64,000 nt of DNA, from positions 992,001 to 1,056,000 of the forward strand of contig CAWHEF010000002.1 of NCBI GenBank assembly GCA_963828385.1, given 5' to 3'. The notes beneath the pieces are model-generated. The model was given only the letters and a program-made list of their open reading frames with translations. It was not told the DNA's origin and made no database searches. A program made the translations under genes and the position numbers. Below, piece by piece: positions 7,739 through 15,894 of the stretch. The stretch's first letter is position 1; each line of letters begins with the position of its first letter. The stretch comes from Bog-756 sp963828385. Its GTDB lineage: Bacteria > Actinomycetota > Acidimicrobiia > Acidimicrobiales > RAAP-2.

Positions 7739-7840
7739 CTATTTCCCTGCTGCCCGCCGCTGCCACCGGGTGGCTTTCAACATCTTCTTGTGCTTCTTCT
7801 TACGCATGCGCTTGCGGCGCTTCTTGATCAACGAACCCAT
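7739..7840 (-). CDS. Small ribosomal protein bS22 (33 residues)
   Basis: A 34-codon reading frame with ATG at 7838-7840 and TAG at 7739-7741. The peptide starts MGSLIKKRRKRMRKKKHKK and ends RWQRRAAGK. This closely resembles the 33-residue, Lys/Arg-rich bS22 protein (AURKAIP1/COX24-like domain) seen in actinobacterial ribosomes, where it sits near the decoding centre of the 30S subunit. The length is exactly that of the family. It is far too short for routine gene callers and lies between the DedA and sensor-kinase genes, all on the minus strand. No clear Shine-Dalgarno sequence is visible. Confidence 0.93.
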   Translation of the reverse strand: MGSLIKKRRKRMRKKKHKKMLKATRWQRRAAGK

Positions 7841-7894
7841 GTCGACCGGGCACCCTAGTCGGACGGGGGTGCTGCGTGCCATCCGGCATCGGCC

Positions 7895-9292
7895 TCACGG
7901 TTTGGCACCGTCCGTCGAACCGGGTTCGTGGATGGTGGGAAGAGTGAACCGGAAGAGCGCTCCTCCACCATCCGCCTGGTAGGCGGCGACGGTTCCGCCT
8001 TCGTCACGGGCGACCTGAGCCACGATGGCGAGGCCGAGTCCGGATCCCGGTCGTCCCCGGGCACTCGGAGCGCGGTAGAACCGGTCGAAGATGAAGTCGA
8101 TGTCGCTCGCTGACACACCTGGGCCGTGATCGCGCACGACGACGATCCCGTCAGAACAGGTGACATCGACCACACCCCCGTCCGGGCTCCACTTCAACGC
8201 ATTGTCCAAGAGGTTGTCGATGGCCCGCTCGACGCGGGTCGACGAACCCGACACCCAGGTGGGCGCGACCGCCGGTTCGAAGACCACGCCTCGACTGCGA
8301 CCGTGGGTGGTGGCCACCTCGACCGCGTCGAGAACCACCTGATCGAGGCGGAACGGCTCGTCCCTGACTGCGGGCTGCGCACCGCGGGCCAGCTCGGCCA
8401 GGTCGCCGACGAGAGTGGTCAGCTCGTCCATCTGGGTCAGCACGTCCGAGATCAGGACATCGCGCTCCTCGGGCTCGAGCTCCTCGAGGCGCCGCACCAC
8501 CTCGAGGTTGGTCCGGAGACTGGTGAGGGGGGTCCGGAGTTCGTGAGAGGCGTCGAGGACCAGCTGGCGTTGACTCTCCCGCGACGAGTCGAGCGCGGCG
8601 AGCAGTCGGTTGAACGCGGCGCGGAGTCGGCCGAGCTCGTCGGGACCGCCGGGCTCGAGTCGTTTGGCGACATCGGTGCTCTCGGCCAGCTCCTCCACCG
8701 AGCGGGTGAGGCTGTTCAATGGACGGAGCACGGTGCGACCCACCACCAGGCCGAGCAGCACCGCCACGGCGATCCCCACGATGACGATGAGCCACAGCGC
8801 CAAGGCGAGGTGGCCGAGCTCGTGGTTGACCCCGGCCAGGGGGGTGGTGAACTGCACGGCGCCCCCGGCGGGCAGCTGCAGGAACCCCACGGCGGAGCGA
8901 TAGAGGTACTGGGGCGGCAGGGCCACGACGAGCTCGCGCACGGCGGTTCCGCCGACAGTGGTCGAGTAGTACTGATCGGCGGCCTGGCCCTGGCTGGACG
9001 CCGACGACTGCGCCTGGGAGGAGACGGGCAGCACCGTGGGGTCCCCCGGGTTGACCGTCCCGCCGGACCCGACCACCTGCACGCACGAGCCCCGGCTCGT
9101 GCACAGGTTCTCGATCGTCGGCGGTGTGCCCTGGACCGCGGTGAGCGCGCTCTGGGCTTCCGAGCGCAGGTTGACGTCGATGGCGCCGAGGAGCGAGTTC
9201 GAGGCCACGAGATAGGTGGCGATCGACCCGAGCACCACGACGACCAGGACGGCGGCGGTGGCGGCCAACACCAGCCGACCGCGGAAGGTCAC
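7895..9292 (-). CDS. Sensor histidine kinase (MprB/TcrY-like)
   Basis: A 465-residue membrane kinase. Transmembrane helices lie at about 8-30 and 162-184, flanking an extracytoplasmic sensor region that carries a CX5C pair (Cys64, Cys70). Then come a HAMP domain (about 185-238), the HisKA box with phospho-accepting His250 in DASHELRTPLTSL, and a HATPase domain with N box (NLLDNALKWS), G1 box (VRDHGPGV), F box and G2 box (GSGLGLAIV). It autophosphorylates and passes phosphate to the response regulator encoded 31 nt upstream on the same strand. The GTG at 9290-9292 is the first plausible start after that gene. The signal sensed is unknown. Confidence 0.93.
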   Translation of the reverse strand: MTFRGRLVLAATAAVLVVVVLGSIATYLVASNSLLGAIDVNLRSEAQSALTAVQGTPPTIENLCTSRGSCVQVVGSGGTVNPGDPTVLPVSSQAQSSASSQGQAADQYYSTTVGGTAVRELVVALPPQYLYRSAVGFLQLPAGGAVQFTTPLAGVNHELGHLALALWLIVIVGIAVAVLLGLVVGRTVLRPLNSLTRSVEELAESTDVAKRLEPGGPDELGRLRAAFNRLLAALDSSRESQRQLVLDASHELRTPLTSLRTNLEVVRRLEELEPEERDVLISDVLTQMDELTTLVGDLAELARGAQPAVRDEPFRLDQVVLDAVEVATTHGRSRGVVFEPAVAPTWVSGSSTRVERAIDNLLDNALKWSPDGGVVDVTCSDGIVVVRDHGPGVSASDIDFIFDRFYRAPSARGRPGSGLGLAIVAQVARDEGGTVAAYQADGGGALFRFTLPTIHEPGSTDGAKP

Positions 9293-9323
9293 CGTGCCCG
9301 ACCGGTCCTGTCCGACGCCCCCA

Positions 9324-10013
9324 TCACGGTTCCCGCAGGACGTAACCGACGCCCCGTGCGGTATGGATGAGGCGGGGTTCGCCGTCGGCCTCGGTCTTGC
9401 GCCGGAGGTAGCCCACGTAGACAGCGAGCGAGTTGGTCCCCGAGTCGAACGTGTACCCCCATACGCGGTCGAGGATGAGCTCGCGGGTGAGGACCTGGCG
9501 CGGGTGGCGGAGCAGGAGCTCCAAAAGGTCGTACTCGATGCGGGTCAGGGTGAAGGCCCGATCTCCTCGTTTGGCCTCGCGGGTCACCGGATCGAGCTCG
9601 AGGTCGCAGAAGGTGATGAGATCGCTCGATTCGTCCGTGTCCTCGGGCCGGCGCCGGAGGAGGGCCCGCAGGCGGGCCAGCAGCTCGGCCAAGGCGAACG
9701 GCTTGACCAGGTAGTCGTCGGCGCCGGCATCGAGCCCTTCCACCCGGTCGCTCACCGCGTCCCGGGCCGTGAGCATGAGGACCGGAGTGTCGTCGTTGGC
9801 AGCCCGCAGCCGACGGCAGACGTCGAGACCGTCGATGGTCGGAAGGCCGATGTCGAGGACGACGGCGTCAGGCTGGCGGACGGCGATCTCCTCCAGGGCC
9901 TGGGGTCCGTCCGTGGCCATCGAGACGTCGTAGCCCTCGAGCCGCAGGGCGCGGTTGAGCGCTCCGCTCACAGCGGGGTCGTCATCCACCACGAGCACGC
10001 GCGTCGAGCTCAT
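9324..10013 (-). CDS. OmpR-family response regulator (MprA-like)
   Basis: A 229-residue transcription factor. The receiver domain has the acidic pocket (Asp10-Asp12), phospho-acceptor Asp54 in VVLDIGLP, and Lys104 in YLVKPF. The C-terminal winged helix has the usual LTRIEYDLLELLLRHP start, RELILDRVWGY recognition region and GVGYVLRE end. It is transcribed with the downstream sensor kinase, so the two form a two-component system. In related actinobacteria such MprAB-type pairs respond to envelope stress, but that role is inference here. The ATG at 10011-10013 gives the standard N-terminus. Confidence 0.94.
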   Translation of the reverse strand: MSSTRVLVVDDDPAVSGALNRALRLEGYDVSMATDGPQALEEIAVRQPDAVVLDIGLPTIDGLDVCRRLRAANDDTPVLMLTARDAVSDRVEGLDAGADDYLVKPFALAELLARLRALLRRRPEDTDESSDLITFCDLELDPVTREAKRGDRAFTLTRIEYDLLELLLRHPRQVLTRELILDRVWGYTFDSGTNSLAVYVGYLRRKTEADGEPRLIHTARGVGYVLREP

Positions 10014-10189
10014 CGGGCGGCGAGCCTATCGGCCACAGACCGCTGACCAGCGGCGGGGTGCACCCGGCGGAATGGCTCGAAGTGGGCCGGCCCCATCTGA
10101 GCGGCATGGCAGGGGACGATCGGCCCGACCGGCCGGAGTAGCCTGAACGCGCTGTGCACCGTGCCACCCGAAGCCCTTCCTGCAGCCCT

Positions 10190-10262
10190 TCCGGGGTAGT
10201 TCAATCGGCAGAACGCTGGCCTTTGGAGCCAGATGTTGGAGGTTCGAGCCCTCCCCCCGGAG
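10190..10262 (+). tRNA. tRNA-Gln (anticodon TTG)
   Basis: A complete cloverleaf of 73 nt. Acceptor TCCGGGG (10190-10196) pairs with CCCCGGA (10255-10261). The anticodon stem CTGGC/GCCAG encloses CTTTGGA with anticodon TTG at 34-36. The T stem GGAGG/CCTCC encloses TTCGAGC. Discriminator base G73 fits glutamine identity. The CCA end is not encoded; CGCCA follows the discriminator. Confidence 0.93.
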
Positions 10263-10276
10263 CGCCAACCGCTTGA

Positions 10277-10740
10277 TCAGAGCGTGGCGTAGGCGACGAT
10301 GGCCCGACGGGAAGGGCGACGTCGGTGAACAGGATGGGGCCGCCGTTCCCGGGCGAGAAGTTGTGGGACCGGACCAGCTCGCGGACGTGCCCGACTGCCG
10401 CCCCGATGAGGAACCCCGACGCGGCGATGATCGTCGCCAGCCAGAATTGGCGGTCGAAACTTCCCGCCATGACGCCGGGGATGCCGTAGGCGAGGTCGCC
10501 GAGGCCGACCTCCCACTGCCACGGCGTGCCCCTTGACCACCCGATCGAGTCGGCGACTTGGTCGGCGAAGAACAGGTGTTCACATCCGGCGACGATGCCG
10601 TTTACGCCCAAGAGATAGGTCACGGCGTTGACCGTGAGGGACCGGCTGGTGAACCCGGGACCGGCGACCTGGATCGTCTACGCCACCAGGAAGGCGATCA
10701 CGCCGACCAGCTGTACCAGGCTGAAGAGCACCTTCATCAT
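10277..10740 (-). pseudogene. DUF6790-like membrane protein, broken
   Basis: Reading from an ATG at 10738-10740 gives MMKVLFSLVQLVGVIAF, then an in-frame TAG at 10678-10680 where relatives have an aromatic residue. The same frame continues with a clear DUF6790-like protein (LGVNGIVAGCEHLFF, SIGWSRGTPWQWEVGLGDLA, IIAASGFLIGAAVGHV). After DVALP the natural hydrophobic end (AIVAYATL and stop at 10277-10279) is in another frame, two bases out. As written, the frame instead runs on across the tRNA-Gln gene. So there are two lesions: one stop and one frameshift. It may be a real pseudogene or the product of sequence errors, which are common in this part of the window. Confidence 0.62.
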
Positions 10741-10905
10741 CTGTCGGCTGGACACGGCGCTGTGGCTCCCCTCGCTCGAGGCGGTCGAAGGGCCCAGCGA
10801 CCTCCGACTGTGCCCGAGAACCTATCGGCCCGTGTCCCGTCGGCCTTGAACCGGTCGTTGCGCTCAGGGGGAGGGATAACGGCGGTGTGCGTCTGTGGGT
10901 CGCGA

Positions 10906-12746
10906 TCAGGCGCTGGCCTTGCGGGCCCGGCTGCGGAGGCGCCCCCTCGTGGCCTGGTCGAGCATGACCTTGCGGAGCCGGACCGATGCCGGCGTGACCT
11001 CCACGCACTCGTCGTCGGCGATGAACTCGAGTGCCTGCTCCAAGGAGAGGAGGAGTGGCGGGGTAAGGCGGATGGCCTCGTCGGAGGCGGCAGCCCGGAT
11101 GTTGGTCTGCTTCTTCTCCTTGGTCGGGTTGACGTCCATCTCCTCGTCGCGGGCGTTCTCACCGACGATCATGCCCTCGTAGACCTCGGTCCCCGGCCCC
11201 ACCAACAGGACGCCGCGTTCCTGGAGGTTCATCAGCGAGTAGCCAGTCGTGAGTCCCGCGGCGGTCGGCGACCATCGCCCCGTTCCGCTTGGTCTTGAGC
11301 TCGCCGTGCCAGGGCTCCCATCCGTCGAACACGTGGTGGAGCATGCCGGTGCCCCGGGTCTCGGTCATGAACTCGGTCCGGAAGCCGACAAGGCCCCGGG
11401 CCGGCACCCGGTAGTCCATCCGCACCCACCCGCTGCCGTGGTTGACCATCTCGATCAAGGATCCCTTGCGCAGTGCCATGAGCTGGGTGACGACGCCCAG
11501 GTACTCGTCGGGCACGTCGATGGCGACCCGCTCCATCGGCTCGTGCACGGCTCCCTCGATCGATTTCGGTCACGACCTGCGGCTTGCCCACGGTGAGCTC
11601 GAACCCCTCGCGGCGCATGGTCTCGACCAGCACGGCCAGCTGGAGCTCGCCGCGTCCTTGGACCTCCCAGGTGTCGGGGCGTTCAGTGGGGGCGATCCGC
11701 AACGAGACGTTGCCGACCAGCTCCGCCTCGAGTCGGGCGATCAACTGGCGGGCGGTCAGCTTGGCGCCGTCGGCCCCGGCCAGCGGCGAGGTGTTGATAC
11801 CGACCGTCATGGCCAGGCTGGGCTCGTCCACAATGATCGCCGGTAGGGGACGCGGATCATCGGCGTCGGCCAGGGTCTCGCCGATGGTGATCTCGGCGAT
11901 GCCGGCGACGGCGGCGATCTCGCCGGGTCCGGCCTCGGTGGCATCCACCCGGTGCAGGGCGTCGGTCACGTAGAGCTCGGTGATCCTCGACTGCTCGATG
12001 GTGCCGTCCAATCGGCACCAGGCCACAGCACGACCTTTCTCGAGTGTGCCGTTGCGGATCCGGCAGATGGCGAGGCGCCCTACGTAGGGCGAAGCGTCGA
12101 GGTTGGACACGATGGCCTGGAGCGGCACGTCCGGATCGAAGGTCGGTGCCGGGATGTGCTGGACGATGGCCTCGAAGAGCGGTCCCAGGTCGGTACCCTC
12201 GACACCCTTGTCGAAGCTGGCCCATCCGGCGCGGGAATTGGCGAAGAGGATGGGGAAGCCGATCTGGTGCTCGTCCGCGTCGAGGTCCAAGAACAGCTCC
12301 TCGACCTCGTGGACGACCTCGTCGATCCGGGCGTCGGGCCGGTCGACCTTGTTGACGACGAGGACGACCGGGAGGCGGGCCTCGAGCGCTTTGCGCAGGA
12401 CGAACCTGGTCTGGGGCAGCGGCCCCTCCGATGCGTCGACCAGGAGGAGCACCCCGTCGACCATGGTCAGGCCCCGTTCGACCTCCCCTCCGAAGTCGGC
12501 GTGACCCGGGGTGTCGATGATGTTGATCTTGACCCCGTCGTGGAGGACGGCCGTGTTCTTGGCAAGGATGGTGATGCCCTTCTCGCGCTCGAGATCACCC
12601 GAGTCGAGGACCCGCACGTTGACCGACTCGTTGGACCGGAACGCCCCCGACTGCCAGAGCATGGCGTCGACGAGCGTTGTCTTGCCGTGGTCGACGTGGG
12701 CCACGATGGCCACGTTGCGGATGTCCTGGCGAGTCTCGGTCGGCAT
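10906..12746 (-). CDS. typA: Translational GTPase TypA/BipA, with two frameshifts in this sequence
   Basis: A ribosome-associated GTPase of the EF-G superfamily. G1 is AHVDHGKTTL, the G2 region has EREKGITILAKN, G3 is DTPGHADFGG and G4 is NKVD. Domains II, III and V and the BipA-specific C-terminal domain (VGPGTEVYEGMIVGE) follow. The protein is spread over three frames. One extra base near 11557-11562 separates VVTEID from EGAVHEPMERVAIDVP. A second near 11258-11265 separates GAMVADR from GLTTGYSLMNLQERG. Removing both gives 612 residues, the usual TypA length. Start ATG is at 12744-12746. The sequence is conserved throughout, so I suspect base-calling errors rather than decay. Confidence 0.88.
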
Positions 12747-12770
12747 GGAGCATCGAGGCTACCCGCCGCA

Positions 12771-12827
12771 CCTCACCGTGCCGTTCGGGCCTCACGGTGC
12801 CGTTCGGGCCTCACCCTGCCGTTCGGG
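12771..12827. repeat. Three 19-bp tandem repeats upstream of typA
   Basis: Three contiguous units of CCTCACNNTGCCGTTCGGG (12771-12789, 12790-12808, 12809-12827) differ only at two positions. They fill much of the 115-nt gap between typA and the acyl-CoA dehydrogenase gene, 25 nt upstream of the typA ATG, so they could overlap its promoter or leader. No homologous unit was noticed elsewhere in the window. Confidence 0.85.
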
Positions 12828-12861
12828 GTCCGCCTGGGTCACACCAATAGGAGCCGGAACG

Positions 12862-14026
12862 TCAGTAGGACTTGGGCAGACCGAGGGAGTGCTGGGCCAC
12901 GAAGTTGAGGATCATCTCGCGACTGACCGGCGCGATGCGCAAGAGGCGGGTCATGCCCCACAGGTCTGCCAGGCCGTACTCGGAGGACATGCCGTTCCCG
13001 CCGTGGGTCTGGATGGCCTGGTCCAGGGCGAACAGCGCCGCATCTGCTGCTGAGTACTTGGCCATGTTCGCCGCTTCCCCGGCTTCGGGCGTGTCGCCGG
13101 CGTGGTCGCACAGCCACGCCGCCTTCTCGGTCATGAGGCGAGCCAGCTCGACCTCGACCTTGGCCTTGGCCAGCGGGTGGGCGATCGCCCTGGTGCCGGC
13201 CGATGGGCGCCCCCCACACCTCTCGGGAGGTGGCGTACTCGGCCGCCTTGGCCAGGGCGTAGCGGGCGATGCCATTGGCTGTGGCAGCGGAGAGGATCCG
13301 CTCGGGGTTGAGACCGAAGAAGACCTGGCGAAGACCCTCACCCTCGGACCCGATGAGCCGGTCCGTCTCGACCTCGACGTTGTCGAAGAACAGGGTGTAC
13401 TGCTTCTCGGGTGCGGTGATCTCGACCGGAAGCACCTGCTTGTCCAAGCCGGGGGTGTCGACGTCCACGACGAAGAGCGAGAGCCGGCCTCGCCCTGTGT
13501 CCGGGTCGGCTCCCGACCGGGTGACGACGAGGACGGCCTCGCACTCGTCGACTCCGGAGATGTAGTACTTCTGGCCGTTCAGGCGGTAGACATCGCCGTC
13601 CTTGCTGGCGGTCAACGAGAGGTTGTGCGAGTTCGACCCGGCGTCGGGCTCGGTGATGGCGAACGCCATCTTGAGCTCGCCGGTGGCGAACCGCGGCAGC
13701 CAGCGCTGCTTCTGGCCCTCGGTTCCGAACTTGGCGATCACCGTCCCACAGATGGCGGGCGAGACCACGATGACGAGCAGCGGGCAGCCGGCTGCGCCGA
13801 GCTCCTCTTGCACGGCGGCCAGCTCGGTGATGCCCCCGCCTCCGCCACCGTAGGCTTCGGGGACGTTGACCCCGAGGAACCCGGCTTCGGCCACGGCGCT
13901 CCACAGCTCGTCGGTGCGCTCGTCGGCGCGAGCCTTCTTCACGTAGTAGTCGTGGCCGAATTTGGAGGCGATGGAGGCGACCGCTTCCCGCAGCATCTGC
14001 AGCTCGTCGGATTCGATGAAGTCCAT
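12862..14026 (-). CDS. Acyl-CoA dehydrogenase, one frameshift in this sequence
   Basis: A FAD-dependent acyl-CoA dehydrogenase of 387 residues once one extra base near 13188-13190 is removed. That base separates REVWGAPIG and HQ from AIAHPLAKAKVEVELA. Seen: N-terminal helical domain, MAFAITEPDAGSN flavin/substrate loop, the beta domain with GQKYYISG, and the C-terminal helices with QTHGGNGM. It would insert an alpha-beta double bond into an acyl-CoA with electrons passing to ETF. The ATG at 14026 has GGGAG 8 nt upstream. It is last in a four-gene run after the AtuA-like, biotin carboxylase and carboxyltransferase genes, suggesting it supplies the enoyl-CoA to be carboxylated. The substrate is unknown. 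Confidence 0.87.
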
Positions 14027-14043
14027 GGGAACGGCTCCCTTGT

Positions 14044-14064
14044 CGCTGATCGCTGATCGCTGAT
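14044..14064. repeat. Three 7-bp tandem repeats (CGCTGAT) in the operon gap
   Basis: CGCTGAT is repeated three times without interruption in the 95-nt spacer between the AtuA-like and acyl-CoA dehydrogenase genes. No terminator or promoter is evident there. Confidence 0.7.
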
Positions 14065-14121
14065 CGTGGCTGGCGGATCGTGGATCTGGTCGGGATCGAG
14101 ATTTCGATCTGGGACGGAACG

Positions 14122-15894
14122 TCAGGGTAGGAGGTCGAGGGGAATGTCGACGCTCCGGCTCCGAAGGTACTCGCCCAAGCCCTTGGCCTGTGGATCGGGT
14201 CGGGTCGACGAGGCGACGCCCTCGCCCAGGAGACCGACGACCACGAAGTTGAGCGCATACAGGTTGGGGAACCGGTAACGACGCACCTCGAGCGGGACGG
14301 CCTCGGGCACCAGGTCATAGAAGCGTTCGACGGTGAGGTAGGCATCGAGCCAGCTCCACGCCTTCTCGTCGCGAGCCCACAGCCCCACGTTGGCGTTGCC
14401 ACCCTTGTCGCCGGAGCGGGCGCCGATGATCGTCCCGAGCGGGAGCCGTCGTGTCGTCCCCGTGGCGTCCGGCACGTCGGTGGAGCGGAGATCGACGGAG
14501 ACGACGGGCTCGTCGTCGCCGGCTGCCCGCCATGCCGTGTGGGGGACCGGCACGTGTCGGCCGTCCTCGAAGACGACCTCGGGGGTCACGAAGGAGGCCG
14601 GCACGAGAGCGGGCCAGTAGACGCCGTAGACCGAGCCCTGACCGGGAGGTGCGGTGAGGTGCAGACCCGGGTAGCCGGCCAGGGCCAGTTCGGTGCCGGC
14701 GTTGGAGAACGGTCGGCCCACCCGCTCTCCGTCGGGGTCCTTGACCGTGACACGGAGCTCGGCGGTCGCTTCGGCGTTCACCGACGCGTCGGCCCTGTCG
14801 GATCGGATGAGCCTGGTGTCGAGCTCGGCGAAGCGATCCCGTCCGCCGAGGTCGGCCTCGAGGGTGCGAACGGTGAGGTCGGCCTTGGCGTCGATGTCGA
14901 GGCCGGTCAGCACGAAGGTCATCGAGTTGCGCCACCCGCCGAGCAGGTTCACGCACACCTTCAGATGGTCGGGGGCTGGCAGCCCTCGGGTTCCGGACAG
15001 GCGGACCCGGTCGGTTCCCTCCTGCTCGAGGGAGATGGTGTCGAACCGGGCGACGACGTCGGTGTTGGCGTACTCGGGGCCGGCGATCTCGTAGAGGAGC
15101 TGGGCGGTGACCGTCCCGACCGATACCTCGCCGCCGGTGCCCGGATGCTTGGTGATGACCGAGGAGCCGTCGGCGGCGACCTCGGCGATGGGGAAGCCCG
15201 GGTGCTCCAGGCCCTTCACCTCGGTGAAGAAGGCGTAGTTGCCTCCGGTCGCCTGGGGCCCGCACTCGATGACGTGACCGGCCACGACGGCGCCGGCCAG
15301 CTCGTCCCAGTCGGTCGGGGACCAGCCGTGATGCCAGGCGGCCGGCCCGACGACGAGTGACGCGTCGGTGACCCGGGGACAGACGACGACGTCGGCTCCG
15401 CTCCCCAGCGCCTCGACGATGGGCCATGCCCCGAGGTAGGCGTTGGCGGAGACGACCTGGCGGGCATCCTGGTCGAGTGGCGTCCCGGTGTCCATGTTGG
15501 CGAGGGTCTCGCCGGCACGGGTGAGCTCGCCCATGCGGGAGAGGAGGTCGTCCCCCTCGACGTGGGCCACCGAGACGGAGATGCCCAGACGGTCCGCCAC
15601 CTGTCGGACCTGGTCGGCCAGAGCACCGGGGTTGAGGCCACCGGCGTTCGTGACCACCTTGATGCCACGGTCGACGCAAGTCCCGAGGATCTCTTCCATC
15701 TGGATGAGGAAGGTATGTGCCCAGCCCCGGGACGGATCGCGTTGCATGGTCTTCCAGAGGATCAACATCGTGAGCTCGGCCAGCCAGTCCCCGGTGAGGA
15801 CGTCGATGGGGCCGCCCTCGGTCATCTCCCTCGCCGCCGAGAGTCGGTCGCCGTAGAAGCCGGAGCAGTTGGCGATGCGAACGGCCTCGCTCAC
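14122..15894 (-). CDS. AtuA-like (DUF1446) protein of acyl/terpenoid catabolism
   Basis: A 590-residue protein. The large N-terminal part (about 1-450) matches the DUF1446/AtuA fold: IANCSGFYGDR, LTGDWLAELTM, NAGGLNPGALAD and CPRVTDASLVVGPAAWHHGW. The C-terminal portion (about 480-590) matches the AtuA-associated small domain, with ARSGDKGGNANVGLWARD and RFPNLYALNFVVVG. AtuA is required for acyclic terpene (citronellol/geraniol) use in Pseudomonas; its chemistry is unsettled. Here N- and C-domains are fused, as often in actinobacteria. The GTG start overlaps the biotin carboxylase stop (GTGA), so it is co-translated with the carboxylase. The actual substrate could be any branched acyl-CoA. 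Confidence 0.85.
   Translation of the reverse strand: MSEAVRIANCSGFYGDRLSAAREMTEGGPIDVLTGDWLAELTMLILWKTMQRDPSRGWAHTFLIQMEEILGTCVDRGIKVVTNAGGLNPGALADQVRQVADRLGISVSVAHVEGDDLLSRMGELTRAGETLANMDTGTPLDQDARQVVSANAYLGAWPIVEALGSGADVVVCPRVTDASLVVGPAAWHHGWSPTDWDELAGAVVAGHVIECGPQATGGNYAFFTEVKGLEHPGFPIAEVAADGSSVITKHPGTGGEVSVGTVTAQLLYEIAGPEYANTDVVARFDTISLEQEGTDRVRLSGTRGLPAPDHLKVCVNLLGGWRNSMTFVLTGLDIDAKADLTVRTLEADLGGRDRFAELDTRLIRSDRADASVNAEATAELRVTVKDPDGERVGRPFSNAGTELALAGYPGLHLTAPPGQGSVYGVYWPALVPASFVTPEVVFEDGRHVPVPHTAWRAAGDDEPVVSVDLRSTDVPDATGTTRRLPLGTIIGARSGDKGGNANVGLWARDEKAWSWLDAYLTVERFYDLVPEAVPLEVRRYRFPNLYALNFVVVGLLGEGVASSTRPDPQAKGLGEYLRSRSVDIPLDLLP

Noticed and set aside
10201..10623. A 140-codon minus-strand frame reading through tRNA-Gln as an intact gene
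   Set aside because: Its C-terminal 30 residues come from the tRNA and intergenic DNA. The DUF6790-like protein should end at 10277 in another frame.
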